Of a stretch of DNA of 64,000 bases, positions 1 to 16,130 are shown piece after piece. Below the pieces are notes generated by a model that saw only the letters and a list, made by a program, of their open reading frames with translations, was not told where the DNA came from and ran no database searches. A program made the translations under genes and the position numbers. The first letter of the stretch is position 1. Each line of letters begins with the position of its first letter. The stretch is from Manduca sexta (taxonomy: Eukaryota; Arthropoda; Insecta; Lepidoptera; Sphingidae): the NCBI RefSeq assembly GCF_014839805.1, contig NC_051121.1, forward strand, positions 5,625,116-5,689,115, read 5' to 3'.

Positions 1-1084
1 GCGCTGAAGAATTTGAAAAATAATTGCCGTCTACTATAACTGCATATCGACCTTAGCTGCATCAAACTCAACTTCAATATTAGTATTAAATTTGTCAAAC
101 GAGTATAAAAAATATCAAACACAATCTCAAATGACAAAAACTGCCTTCAATTAGTAAACTGTTCGTAAGTAATTAAGTCGAGACACGTGAGAGAAAATGT
201 GTTGTGTCATATAAATAAGACAATTTAATAACATTCCGTGTTGTATGTGTGCATAGATAAATGTAATAGATGTCACGCAAGCTATAATGACGACAATTTA
301 AGTGAGCACGCGCCAGCGTAACATTTGGTTAGGTTTGGGTCTATATCAAATTGCAGGGTGATAGGTGTTGCCAGGTGTTGTGTTAAATATTACACTGGAT
401 TCAACTCCTCTTTTAACTTACCAACATGCAAGATCTTTATTTCTTTATATTATTAAAACAAGATGTTCGTCTTAGAATTATTACTTCCATTCTTTTACAT
501 CTTATAATCCATTCCGTATATACACGTGAACAAATGCGACATTTACATAAAACAAAGCGACTTGAAAATGATGTAAACAAGTTTTTTTGGCCAACACACG
601 TTTGCGTATTTTATATTTATGACCGAAATTTGCCAAAAAGGTAAATTTTAAACAAATTACACATGCAAATTAAAAACATCGTATTTGAGTATGGTAAAAA
701 ATTAGAGGAACTAGAAATACAACTTGTCAGTTTCAAGGATAGTTATTAAAACTAAGGACTATTGTTCACCTAATTCATTTCGGTCTTGTTTCGTTGGTGT
801 TTCGAAAAGACATTATTCCAAAATTAGAATTAGTAAAGCTCGGAAGAAGCTTTACATTTCTATGGATGGTAAAGAATAAGATAAAAACTAAAGATTTTAA
901 TGAATTCAACCAAAAACAATAAAAAACTGTTAGTTTATTTATTTTATAAATAAAAAAAGGACAAAGATCAATATAGTTTAGTATCAGCCAGAAAGATAAA
1001 TACCTAATTTCATTAAAGTCAATAAAAACGAATGCAACAATTTATGTTTTTCACATTCCGAGAATTGTCGCATTTCAACCATGC
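1..1084. other. AT-rich intergenic DNA
   Basis: No coding signal or repeat family was recognised. The only open frame of note (426-644) is AT-rich and protein-unlike. Confidence 0.6.
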
Positions 1085-1098
1085 AGGATTATTCAATT
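1085..1098. repeat. Target-site duplication, left copy
   Basis: AGGATTATTCAATT, repeated exactly at 1696-1709 on the far side of the poly(A) tail. Confidence 0.9.
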
Positions 1099-1661
1099 CC
1101 GCCCTGTGGAATGGGGGCGTTTGAAGAATTCCACCACGGTATCCCCTGCCTGTCGTAAGAGGCGACTAATAGGGGCCACGAAGGGGGTCGTCGGCGGGCA
1201 GCAGGGGGCTGTCCGCCCTAGTGCATTTTTGTGCATCCTTGCACATTTTTCGGTTGACCCCCGGGATGGACGGCAGGTGTGTAGTTGGCCTCATGCTGCC
1301 GTAGATGCCGAGGGCGTCCTTCGGTGCGTGGGGGCTTCTGAGCCCCCCCCCCCCATAGGAGACGGGCCGCAAGGCGGCACCGCGCAGGGGCGGCTGCGGA
1401 CGAATACTTAGACACTTCCGTCAGAGGAAGCCCGCAGCCGTCCCTAATGCGCCGAAGAGGGCCACCGCGGAGTTTTAGCTGGTAGGCCGTGCATAGGTTA
1501 GTTGTACTTGGGTTAGGGACTCGGCCCGGCGGTCGCCCGAAGGTCGTCATCAAATCCGGGCGGCTCAACGCCGGGCCGTAAGGCACGGTTACCCCAGCAT
1601 AACCGCTCAGTCGCCCCCCACGAAGGCTGGGCGGTAGTAATAAGGGACTTTCTCCGCGAAA

Positions 1662-1695
<34 letters not shown>
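1099..1695 (+). mobile_element. Non-LTR retroposon, non-autonomous, with poly(A) tail
   Basis: A GC-rich block of about 0.6 kb in AT-rich DNA ends in an uninterrupted run of about 34 A (1663-1696). It is flanked by a perfect 14-bp direct repeat, AGGATTATTCAATT, at 1085-1098 and 1696-1709, which is the signature of target-primed reverse transcription. The head carries a CCTGCCTGTCGTAAGAGGCG-type segment (1146 onward) that I associate with 5' regions of lepidopteran LINEs. No reverse transcriptase is encoded, so it looks like a SINE or a LINE derivative whose 5' and 3' ends remain without the body. The clade is not determined. Open frames inside it are by-products of GC richness. Confidence 0.85.
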
Positions 1696-1700
<5 letters not shown>

Positions 1701-1709
1701 TATTCAATT

Positions 1710-4309
1710 GAAATCAACCTGCAAATTCGTAAAAAAAGAAATAATATAATTATACAATTTATTTATAGATTATTGAGTGTTGGTTGGCAACTCCTTTAAC
1801 ACATCATGTACAGACAGACCGTCCGAACGACCTTTCACTCTCCCCGCAAAACTATTCGACAACGGACGTTTTCGCATCGTCACAACTTTACACACTTGAT
1901 TGCTTTAAACACTCTTTCAAATAATACAATACAGATTCTCGTCAAAGAAAATTTTCAAGGAATTCCTTGTGACCTTAGAAAAGTGAAGTGAAAGCATTGA
2001 ATATAAATTCTTATCAAGGGCATCTATAACTTTCACTGAAATTAGTTACGTCACGTCTTTTGCCGCTCGGAGGATGCATAACAACTTTCGTTATAAGTAG
2101 TGTCCTTTGAAGTTCTAGGTGCCGAGGTAAGTTTCGTGGGCAAGTCAGACAGGGCCACCGAATGACGTGGGAGCAATGGGTAGGTACTGGATGAAGGACA
2201 GTCCTAGATATAAGCAAATGTCAGGGAGACGAAAGCGCAGAATAAATCATAAACATTGCGAAACCTTCAGCATTAAAAAGAACGTAATAAACTTGATCAT
2301 AATGCCACACGTTAAAGCCAGCGAAGAACAAATCTGGTAACATCGCTATATCTGCGACATGCTTAAGGACACATCCTTTTAACTCGACGCTCCCATTAAT
2401 AATAAAGAAGTCAATTTACTGTACTGTAAACAGACATGGCGTTTAAAAACTCCGTCCATTCATAAAAACAGTCGCACTACGCTGTGACACATTCTGGCCG
2501 TGTGGTTGTAGCCAAGTTTACTAAACCATCTTTACTTATTTCGAGGTGTAAAGAAGCGCCATCATGGAGATTTCTTGGATCTACCCAATGTACCTATTAA
2601 TATTAGACTTGGCACAAATATTCAGTATTTCGCCTATGCAGCTACTTTTATCCTATTCGGCCGAATACCGAACACTTTTTATTGTACTCAGATTATTGGT
2701 AAAACAAGGACATTGATTAGTGTCTAATAAATCACATTTTTCTTGTAAAGTATTTTCGTAAGTAAGTAAATGATCGTAATTACAAATTAAAAGTGTGTCG
2801 ATTGTGGAGCATAAAGAGGATATTTTTCTGGATCTTCAAGCATTAATTTACTAGGTTTGAACAAAAAAGTAACACGTTGTTAGAAGTTTTTCTGTCACTT
2901 TATTCCTTCACGTTCCGACCGACTGCTTTTCCCGAATATTCTGCTATTCGGGAAGAAAGGGTGCAGTATATTCGGTATACTGAGTGCATAATATAATCAA
3001 TATATTATTCGCTGCAAATGTAGTTTATATTGCGCTGCTATTGACTTGTTTTATAGAATATCTTGTCATGGCTCCGTGAAGTGAGGAGGGAGGAGCTCTA
3101 ATATGTCCAGATTTGAGTACATATAGTTCTTGAAACCGATACGATTCTTTAACTTTGCGTTATCCTTGAAATAAACTGAACACACATTCTGTATTGTGAG
3201 TGATTAGTCGGGCCGGGACAAAAACACTTGAGCAGTTATTTTAAGACGCTGTCACAGTGTAATCGCGCGTGTTGGGCCAGCCCCTGCCGTTGACGACTTC
3301 CTCAAACTATTAATTTAAGTTTCAAGCGATAAATCAGACGCGACGACTGATGGAATAAATTTATTTCCGACCGGCCTACAATATATTGAGCGTGAAGTAT
3401 TAACAGCTATATTATATGTATTAGTTAGGCATTAGAATTGCAAGGGGTTCGCTGCTGGTTTAGTTACTTGCAGCGGTGTGCGATCATTGTGCTAGAGTGA
3501 CGTATATGTACTAAAATGAGATTTATTAAATCGTGTCTTTGTTGGTTAAAAATAACATCAATGATAGAGAAAGAAATTCTATGGTTTTACCACCAGGGTC
3601 CATAGAAAAAACTTCATCTCATCATCACCACATATATTAAGGTAAGACATCTTAACACGCTACTGTTGCCACGTAGCCACTTTTGATGTACCGTCGCAGT
3701 TAGCCGGAGGGGGGTTTAAATATTATGGGCCGGGTCAGGTGTTATGCTATGATTTTAATACCTATATCACAAATGGCTTCAAGAATATCATAAACAGATG
3801 GAAAAACGGCTTTAGGCATTGTGATGAGAATAAAAATGAGTTTATTCAGGTCAAGGGCGTCGTAAAGCTCGCAGACGACGCGGGCGGTTTGGACCGTTAC
3901 TGGGGAGGTAGGACGAAACCTTGGCACGTGACTAAGCTGAAAGGAAACAGCGTTTCTTAAGATCCGTCGACGATGCTGATGTCCGTGGGTACGTTGTTGG
4001 CTTGGCCGTGTGGGAAAACCTCACCAAATTGGCCGATCTGTCAGGAAATGGTTGCCGTCTCATGTGTTATCTAATACTTAGCTCGATTAACCTTTCACAC
4101 TACAACCGTCTTGTGTACTCAAAAGTTAAGTTGTAACAATTACACTTTCAATTCGCTAAGTTTGATTTATTGACCATTATGAATGCAATCTAGACAGGTA
4201 AGAAATATCTTATGCCAGGGATCCAACTAGCAATCAAAATCCCTTCATAATATTCTCATAGCCAGTCCTAGCGTTAATTATGATACCGACTGATCGTTTT
4301 GTTTATCAA
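1710..4309. other. Intergenic DNA with no recognised gene
   Basis: Mostly AT-rich. A GC-richer patch at about 3690-4060 has a short open frame (3739-3960) that I do not recognise and that may be an old repeat. No splice-flanked coding exon was found. Confidence 0.5.
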
Positions 4310-4313
4310 TTAA

Positions 4314-5885
4314 GAGCGTTTACGTGCCGCGCGTGAAGTCAACTATAGGTAATTCTTCGCAAAATTCACACACACAGAGCCGTTGCGTAGCTGTGTGCGT
4401 AGAGTTAGCGCGTCGGCTATCTTTATAGTCAGACCAACCAATTTTGATCTTTTCGCTTTAATTATCTAATTGGAATGTAACTTATGATTTATGAATTTAT
4501 GATAAATGAAGAATTCTATTATTAAATATATAAGAATTCATCGCCTCGCGATTTAAAATATAGGGAACAATTTTCCTCAAAAGATCATTTACAAGTTAGT
4601 TTGAGGTAATTTTTTTGTAAAATGTAAAATAAAAAGTTATAGAGCAAAAAAGAAAACTTTTATAAACATCTTCTCACATTTTTGCTTATAACTTCTTTAA
4701 TTTTTAATTTAGGGCAAAAAGTTATATAAACATATTTGTAGGCAAAACAATTTCCTACAAATTATGACTTTACAAAATTTATGTAAGACGCATAGTTTCC
4801 GAGATATCGCGAAAAAAGTGTTTTCACCCCTTTTTCCATGGTAGCGGCCAGGGGACAAGGGGGGCGACCTCACAAACTTGAGATTAAGGTTCTATTGACC
4901 CCCACACATGTTCTAAAAAATAAAATTGGGTCCTCTAAAAATACAAAGCTCATGTAACATTTCAATGGGCTAATTGTTTTAGCTTAAGGTTCCATTTTTT
5001 TCCTTCGAGTAACTATGCTCAAATGTTTAATGAGTAAAAAAAGCAACAACCATAACTACAGACGCATGTTATAACATTAGTACATCAATCTTTTAGCTTT
5101 TGCTTTAGCCGAAGTTTCAGCGTTGTTACGTTTCCTGTTCTTGCCTAGAAATAGCTTTACTTCCCATTGTGTCTGAAACATAATAATATAATAATAATTT
5201 ATAGTAACTACTAAAATTATTGTCAATCATTAAAGAAAAAAATATTTTACTTACTAAAGTACTAAGATGTGACAATCACTGTATACACGTTCTCTCTAGA
5301 AAGCCTCAAGGCGGACTAATTTGAAACGATTTGCGCGTTGCGTTTTATAGTGGTATTTAAAATATTTATAGAAAAATAACAGAACTAATTTTGTAGAATT
5401 TTTAAATTGTAGGTTTTTAAGGAGATGTTCTTCTATTATAGTAATCCAATATTATATTCAATTAAGTAAGGTATAGTGATAAAAAATCATTTAAATGACC
5501 AACATTTCTGAAATTTTCGAATTCTTTGAATTTTTATTTCTCATGAATTAAACATAAAAAGATATTTTTTCTCTACTAACTTTTTCTTCAGGATCTTCTT
5601 AGTTAGATAAAAATAACATATTGTTATGTTCCTTAGTGGTTTAAGATATTTTGAGCTTCGAAATAGACGTTCGAAGCGCAAATTTGAAAACCTCTGTTCA
5701 GTAATCATTAAACAATTTACAAATACTCAATAAATCTAAAAATTTTCTCTACTAACTTTTTAGACAACAAAATTTTCTATAACAATTACTAATTCATATG
5801 TTTTTAAAATAATGTTTTGATGGATATTATCTCCTTCGAAAAGTGCTGTTTTTGAGACATACGACGCGCGGATGCGTAAACGCTC
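4314..5885. mobile_element. TTAA-flanked inverted-repeat DNA element (piggyBac-like, non-autonomous)
   Basis: The ends are inverted repeats: GAGCGTTTACGTGCCGCGCG at 4314 matches the reverse complement of the right end at 5885 (GAGCGTTTACGCATCCGCGCG), with the first 11 bases exact. Both ends abut TTAA (4310-4313 and 5886-5889), the duplication made by piggyBac-family transposases. The 1572-bp interior is AT-rich, has no transposase frame and repeats short phrases such as TTCTCTACTAACTTTTT (near 5570 and 5743). The end sequence does not begin CCC as in classic piggyBac, so the superfamily call rests on the TTAA only. Confidence 0.6.
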
Positions 5886-6164
5886 TTAAAACAAAAAAAT
5901 TGGTTCTTGACTATACACAGTTGACGACGCTTTACATTGACGTATATTGGTAAGCTCATTTCTGCTACGCGATGATAAAAAGGCGCTTAAGGCGCTCAAT
6001 AACTTAAAAAATATTTCGCAAAGTAAATGGTGATTTATTATCAATTATTGCGATGAGTAGCCTCGGTGTGATGGATGACGGCCGGCACGTTGCCCGATAC
6101 CGGCACCATTGCCTATCATCTTATCAACATTTTATCTCTACGCTCACTAACAGATCGCCTACAC

Positions 6165-8608
<2,444 letters not shown>

Positions 8609-8616
8609 GCCTACAC

Positions 8617-11600
8617 GGCACTCGCTTTAATCAACAACTACTTATTTCACAAATTTCCGGCGTTTTATTTAAATGAAATCACGGCGAAGTGATCGAAACT
8701 AAAGTCAACTGTCCTGAAACCAAAATGTTGTTTTAAATTTCAAACCTAACGTAATCTATTTAAGGGCCACTACGTAATGGCAGACAACGTTATTATTAAA
8801 AGATTTTGAGGAAATAATTTTATTTTGTCGAACACAATATTAACACAATATCTTGTCCTAAGATTATTTTGCTAAAAGGCTAAATTCTGACCTTATTTAT
8901 TATAATTAAATTACGGTTATTATATCTATGTGTCATATACCTGTTTTATGACTCTTGATTAATGCTATTAATGCCACAATTATAACCATCAGTTATAATA
9001 ATGCAGTTAGAAAAATATTTGTATATATTATATTACGGACGCAATAGTTATACGTTAAAAATGTATGTCATCCTTAACTCTATTTTAAATTAAGTATATT
9101 GTTACCGCGTTTGATTATATTTTCGGTATCTGACATTTTTATGAGATTAATAAGTTGTTTTAGAGTATATGCAGTCTTTCATGATAAAAAGTAATTGATA
9201 TGTTAATTAATCCAAAGCATTTATGCCACAAATTTCATCCTAATAAGTTCAGCGTTTTCTTCTTTCAAAAATCTTTTTCATTCATAATAATAAGGACGAG
9301 GGATTTTTTAAAACATCAATACATCTGCGTCGGACACGTGTTGCTTGCCGATATCGAAAAAGCGCGTGGCGTGCGCGCCAACCCGAACTCGAAATATGTC
9401 GCTACACGCGCTCGCAAGCTCGTGTGGTACGCGCTTACAAGCGCATGTAGAAACCTATTGGGGTGTAATAGGGTATATATTGGCGCGTGTATGCATATTA
9501 TAACACACGTATGGGATCGCCAGCGGCTCGTCATGCCATGACATTAGTTTACGAGTATACGTATTATTTCATCGAATTTTTACAGCTCAGAGGCTTTTAA
9601 TGGCATTGCCGTAAAATAACATTAATAAATCATATAATATTTGTATTGAAATCGGGAGACGAAGCAAATCTGCCGCCGTAACTAATATATAACAGAAACG
9701 AGCCTAAAGGTCCTAAAACATAATTTCGCAAGTTGAGCGTCACGTCATATTGTCGTGTACATCACGCTAACTAACCACATAAAACATCAAACAACGTGTA
9801 TGCAATGAATTTTAAATGGGATTACACAAAGGCCGGTTTGTACTCGTACATACATACACAACAACAGTTTTCTACTTCTTATAATGAAAATGACATAGAA
9901 TTTTATTATAATACTTGTCGCTAATTAGGTTTGACATTTACCAATCCCAAAACCAATTTGAAATCAAATTACAATGTTAATTATTGTACGAATCGATATA
10001 GAAGTAGGCTTTTTGGTTCGAATATGTTAAAATGTTATTTCGTGGAGCTAAATAAAGCAAAATATGATGTAATTTTGGTCACCAGATGACATTTCATTAG
10101 ACAGCAGCTTCTTAATATACTTGCAGAGTACATATGGGCTTAGAATCCGGAGAACCTAGGTATCAAACATAGTCGGGTAACGCTAGATTTTCAATAAGTC
10201 CCTTCTAATACGATTCACCATGGATTGAAGGCTATAAAGAGAAAGGGATGAAATTCTTCAAAGAACATGCTTATTAAATGACGAAGACCGAGGAATGCTA
10301 GACAGACAAATTGCAATTCAATCATACAGCCCTACATAAAAAGCACAAACTAACACAACTGCTAAATCTACACGCAGATCAAAGCCTTCAAACGTAACTC
10401 TAATCATGATCTGAGCTAGGACCTAGACACTACACGGAATCAGTAAAAGTGTTTCAATGTAGGTAAGTAGGCCGAACGGGGCCAATGTAAACACGCTTGG
10501 AGCGACAACAACAATGCGCACAGCTTGAGCCAGAGACCCTGAGAATATCAATCAGCCCTTATTAATCGAAGGTGACGGGCTAGGGGCAGCCCTCGCTAGG
10601 TATATAAAGTTAGATACATCATATAAAGTTATCTTGTTTTTTTACATAATGGTATGCATTAATAGTTACGTTAAATACAAGTCAATTGTTCACTTAAGAA
10701 GTTCTATTTTTAAATTCTCATGTAAAATTCAATTTAATTTATGCTATACCTTCTATAAACTCGAGGTTTTGCATCTAATCTCTGTATCAAAGCTGCTATT
10801 CTTTGATAGTAAAGAACATTTAAATAACGTTACGTTTTCTATAAAACTAGGTACAGTTGAGAAGGTTATTTAATCTCTCGATCAGCTAAACTTTCTCCGC
10901 AAGATATTTTATTCAATAAGATATTGTGGAACGGAAAATATATTGAAAGAGATAAACAAAAATGCTTACGCGTAAACCGACGATCGGTACAACAGATTTA
11001 TTTGCAAGACTAAACTCTAGTCAAATGTGATATAGATTCGATTCTTGGACACTGTTTTAGCATGTTAAAAAGAGAAAATCTTAGGTCATTGAGTCCAAAG
11101 ACCATTAGCCGCAGTCAGGCTTTTGTTAAACACTACGTCCTACAAAATACAAATTTAAATAATCCATTATCAAAACATCATGTATCAACAACTAACCTGG
11201 TCATATATGTTGTTTAATTCTTTTTTTACCTAACATCCAAATAGTTTCGCACTTCACAACAATATGGACAGTTCTAGTACGTAATAAAAATGATTTCATC
11301 TTTAGTTACCGTTATAACTTTAAACAGAACACCGCAGCAGTATCAAAAGGCTTCATAATCTCTAAAGCTTTTGATATTACTTTCTGGCAAACGATATTCA
11401 ATAAAGATGCTGTGGAATATAAACATTTTATCCGAAATGAACGAAAAAATTCCACTATGTTGGTGATCTAGAAAATTTCCACGATACAATACAATATATA
11501 ATTGATTCATTGTTAAGATATTATCATTTCACATCTAAGAACGTGTTATATCTCATTGCCAGTTAAAGACAACTCAAACATTCCTGGATCTTACTTCACT

Positions 11601-14600
11601 GTTTTACTAAAATGCCTATCATAGACAATTCTCTATAAGAATTGCTTGGTTGGGTGGTATGACGTGATGGTACAAAAGGAGAACAATATTAAAAAGCAAT
11701 GCCTGGTTAATGCTAAAACCGCACTAAAAACACTGGATAATGTAAAACTCGACCTCAAACGTCTTCACCCGAACCGCGACAAATTTCACGTGACTGCCGA
11801 TTATAAACTAGTATTGATTTTGGATAATAAACGTTATCGTATTGTTATACGCATTGTTACCAAGTAAGTAGCGTCACCGATGACTACGGATTTGAAGAAT
11901 TTACTTTCCCCGATTCCTTACGGTACCACACGCCGATATTGCGGACATACCGAGATAATACCAAAGAATATTAACTCGTATCATATTGTAATGTCATTAA
12001 ACAAAGCTATTTACAATTTCTATATACTTTTGTGTAGCTGAATCCCTTTTGTAACTAAATTTCGAAGCAAAAACGAATATCAAAATAATTCGAAACATTA
12101 ATATGTCTTGGGCCCGATGAAATCAATACAATAAAATCCAAAACCCGATTACGCTATAAAATCACAAACAGAAACAACACTAATGCCCAAAGGAGGATAA
12201 CACGAGACAACTATACCCGTAATGCTGTTGTATGGAGTCACCTCATCGCGACCCAGTTAAAATGGCCGGCACCGCGCGACACCGTATCGATACACGTTTG
12301 CGTTCTATACTAAATTCTTCACTTTCCCTAAAAATATCTTAACGGGTGTTTATACGCATAGGATTGCACACGTGCTCGTGAAGTATTTCAATATTCTTAA
12401 AAATGTTATCCATCTTAAACAGTTAAAACCTTGTAGATTTAGGATTATTTTCATATCCGTTAATTTTCTTGGTCAATGATAACATTTGGCATACACTAGG
12501 ACTGACATCTTCCGCAATAGTTATGCACAAATAGAACCCACTTTTAGACATTACTACGGATGTCACAGAGGCAGATCAGATACCAAATTCATAATATAAT
12601 AGAGCAAAAGAAATCACAACCTGTAGTATTCCGGATAAAAGTAGTTATTGCTGATATTTCGTCTGAGATTGTCATTAAAACAAAAATTAAGATTATCATG
12701 AAATTACATTCAAAAGGTTACTTATTAATAAACTATTAGATTCAAAAACTTCGTTTAATAGCATACAATGAAAACACATATCATATTTCAAGTTTTCTTG
12801 TTTCAAAATAATTATGCGCAGATCCATTCTTGAGCGAAACCAAACCGCCTTGCGCGAGTTATCGTGAAAAAAAAACGTATTAAATATGTAAATTCATTCA
12901 ATCTATAAGTGAAATAATAAAAACCAAAGCGTAAGTAAACAGCGTGCGTTTGTATGAAACGAGATAACGTCGCAATGCGCCGTGCAAGGTCGCGAAGTTT
13001 CTTGATTTCATATTGTGTACACCTAAGCACATTGTAAATATTGTGTGCATTGATTCATTTATAATAGTGTAATGAATTGCTTAATGTCAAGGCGTTAGAG
13101 AAATTAAAATGCGATGTCAGATTTTTATGTTCGCATTTAATTATTCGACATTAATTCATATTTAATGATTTTGAGTAGGTATTGCAATTTGAATACGACA
13201 AAGGTGAAGAATCCAAAACATCTAATTATAATAAGCAAACTATCGATATTTTATATTACGTTAACACATTAAATAAGATGCTAGAAGTCTAGTTCCCTTA
13301 TGACCCTTATGACTGCATAATATGTTCTTCACAAACCGCAAAGACAACTGATCATCATTTCCTCTTGACATATACGCATTCAACTTCTAAGAACATGTTA
13401 TATTAAAGCGAAACGAGCAAACACGATGTTTGATCACGAATATCCACAAACAACTTGAATAAACCAATTGGTTTGAGCAAGTTAATTAGCTGATGCTTGA
13501 GTGATGTATATTAGTGGATTAAGCAGTCATATTGCACGACATATCGGAATCAAATATTCCTTCTCATGTCATGTGTTAAGCGCCTTTGTGTGCAAAACTA
13601 GGTGATCCTTTCCAAAACTCATTCTGATGAAGGTAGAAAATATGGCAATATCTTCATAATTTAGTATTATGATAGTATTAGATAGATATGTTTTTCTTCA
13701 TAATCTTTGCAATCTCTTTTGTAACCGCGCCGTCATCTTTGTCTATATAAATTCCTTTTTATTCCAAGAGATTTTTATCTCCCTATTAGATGGGAATATC
13801 TTGCACAGCAATTGTTACGTTAGAAAAGGCAATCAGATCTTGATATCCTACCACGTCATATGAAATAAGGAATAATATAGGATATCTTTATAAACGAAAT
13901 TGTAAATGTGACGAGTTATTTTACTAGGATTCCCAATTCCATTCCAAAATTGTCACATGGCTTTATAAAAAATTGGTATAGTTAAAGATGGATGAAAATT
14001 TCCGTATAAAAAACAAAACTAACCAATATCACACCATATACCAAATATGTTTGTGATGCTCAGCGATATGACGTCAGTTATACACAGACCGTAACCGTAA
14101 TCCTAGAGGCCGCAATAGCCGATCCGCACAACCCTAATCATCAACAAGTTGTCGCCGAACACCGAACGAGTGACCCTTGTTTACTAAACCTGATAATTGT
14201 GTTTCTTCGCTAACCCTCCTTTGTTCTCTACGCAAATGATAAAACTATTTATTTAGATATTATGTTTGTCCTATAGTTGCAGTACAAAATCAAAAACATA
14301 ACTGAAGTTAGTCACACTAGACTCCTATGTAACGTATTAAGTGAAGAATAATGGTGGCTCAAGATTTACGTTCACAATGTCAAAGCGACCTATCATTAGA
14401 AAAAAATAATATTTATAACCTAACATATATTTACCAACGTTAAAATTTACAAACGTTACGTAATCGATATAATAATACCTGATTCTCATTCTCATCAGGT
14501 GTCTAATTAATTCTTGAGAACTTCACTTATTACAAAACTTGTTTATACATAAATATACACGTAAATAACGTATAAACGTATAAACTTGTTTATACGTTTA

Positions 14601-14855
14601 TACATAAATACAAATGAATTGAATAGCCATTAAAGGAAACAGGAAATATGCTCGACCGTCTCGAGGTTCGAACAAGACTCGGATCAATTGTAATGAATGG
14701 ATATTGATTCTTATATGTTAATACATCCATTGTAACAAATAAATACATGTTGCACCTACCAAGACCAGTGATGAATTTATAAATCGCTTGTATGACCAAA
14801 TATAGCAGTTACTATGAGCGTTTAATTAATTTTAGTTAACTTCCTTTTTTTGTTG
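8617..14855. other. Intergenic DNA, 6.2 kb without a recognised gene
   Basis: AT-rich throughout except a GC-richer island at about 9330-9540. Small open frames (for example 11646-11867) have no recognisable domain and no splice context. Confidence 0.5.
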
Positions 14856-15130
14856 AATTTGAATGATGAGACGAGCATGTCGCTCGCCTGATGGTAAGCG
14901 ATACGGCTGCCCATAAATATAAGCAACACCATACAGAATGTTGAATTACATAATGCAGCATGATCCACGCTTTCTCTAGGCAACATAAGATGTTGAGTCT
15001 TATTATATCTAGTAATTACGCTGGCTACAATGTCATAAAAATCGGCACACCAGTGCATAGACACTGTTGCTTGGTGGTAGAAAAATACATTACGATGGTG
15101 CCTACCCAGACACTACTTGCGTACGAGACA
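14856..15130 (-). repeat. Interspersed SINE-like repeat, family A, copy 1
   Basis: Shares GATGAGACGAGC, GCCTGATGGTAAGCGATACG and CTGCCCATAAA with the copies at 45.5, 46.0, 52.5 and 63.8 kb. Oriented opposite to the 45.5 and 46.0 kb copies. Non-coding; the open frames seen in it recur in every copy because the repeat recurs. Confidence 0.85.
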
Positions 15131-15960
15131 ACTACAACTTGTAACTAATTTCATCGTTGGTTATTAAAGTGATCTTTTAGGCACAGAAACAACGAATGAA
15201 ATATGATTGTATTTTCGAGGAGAGTGTAGTACAGGTGGAAATGTGAGCGAATAATTTAACACGTGAGAACTAAATCAAATTGTTGCATCAGTCATAAGAT
15301 AATTTATGAAAATGTATACTATAAGTCCAATTTCTTTGGATCAGGAATAGAGACACATTTTGAATTTATTGTGCTTCATTTTTACCCATTAGAATTATAT
15401 TGAATCTTGATCAAGTGACAACCTTAAGACACAAACACAAGGAAATGTAAGGAATATCATATTTGTATTCCTGTATAATTAACACCTTATTCAATTTTCT
15501 CTGTTTCGTTTTAACTATCTTTATCCTTATTGAATACGCTATAAGATAAAAAATTACATGACACTGAATTAGTGTATTCTCATTGTGGTTGCATAGCCTG
15601 GGAGCACCTGATTACTGTGCTACTAGATCGAGTGTTAACTTATTAACGAAGTGTACCTACGATTAATTATAGAACGATTCATTAAGTAAGCTTATTAATC
15701 AACTTCTTTTTTAGGTTTATTGTAAGAGTTGTTTTGGTAATACTTTTATTTAATTAATTAATATAACTAATAAAATAATATTAAATTTGAGTGTTAATGT
15801 AATGCAGTAAATGTGCTTTTATAAGGGAGAATTTCCTGCATATTTTCCTTGGACACTACCGATTAATTTTGTTGGCAATTTTAAAATTATTTGTGCAATA
15901 GCCAGACACTTTTCTTTTTTATATACAGACACGCACGACTATTATCTCCGAACGGGAAGA
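15131..15960. other. AT-rich intergenic DNA
   Basis: Nothing recognised. Confidence 0.5.
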
Positions 15961-15974
15961 CAGGGACGCAACTG

Positions 15975-16130
15975 CTGCACCCACGTTCCGCCCTGTATTT
16001 AGTCCCATGATGTGATAGGGAGCGATCCTATCGTCGTCTTGGACACAAATTCGAGACTCGGGGCTGATACTAAGTAGAAAAACCCATTTTTCACTTCGGC
16101 CGGTCCAGGGATATTGTTTGTAAAATTTCC
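15975..16130 (-). repeat. tRNA-derived SINE, family B, truncated copy
   Basis: The segment CCCATGATGTGATAGGGAGC, followed by a GACACAAATTCGAGACTCGG-like stretch and TGATACT-AGTAGAAAAA, matches the family B copies at 40.1 and 46.7 kb. The tRNA-like head is missing. Confidence 0.7.

Noticed and set aside
1106..1707. Several GC-rich frames of 60-148 codons, including a poly-Phe end
   Set aside because: They lie in the retroposon on both strands, and the poly-Phe is its poly(A) tail read backwards.
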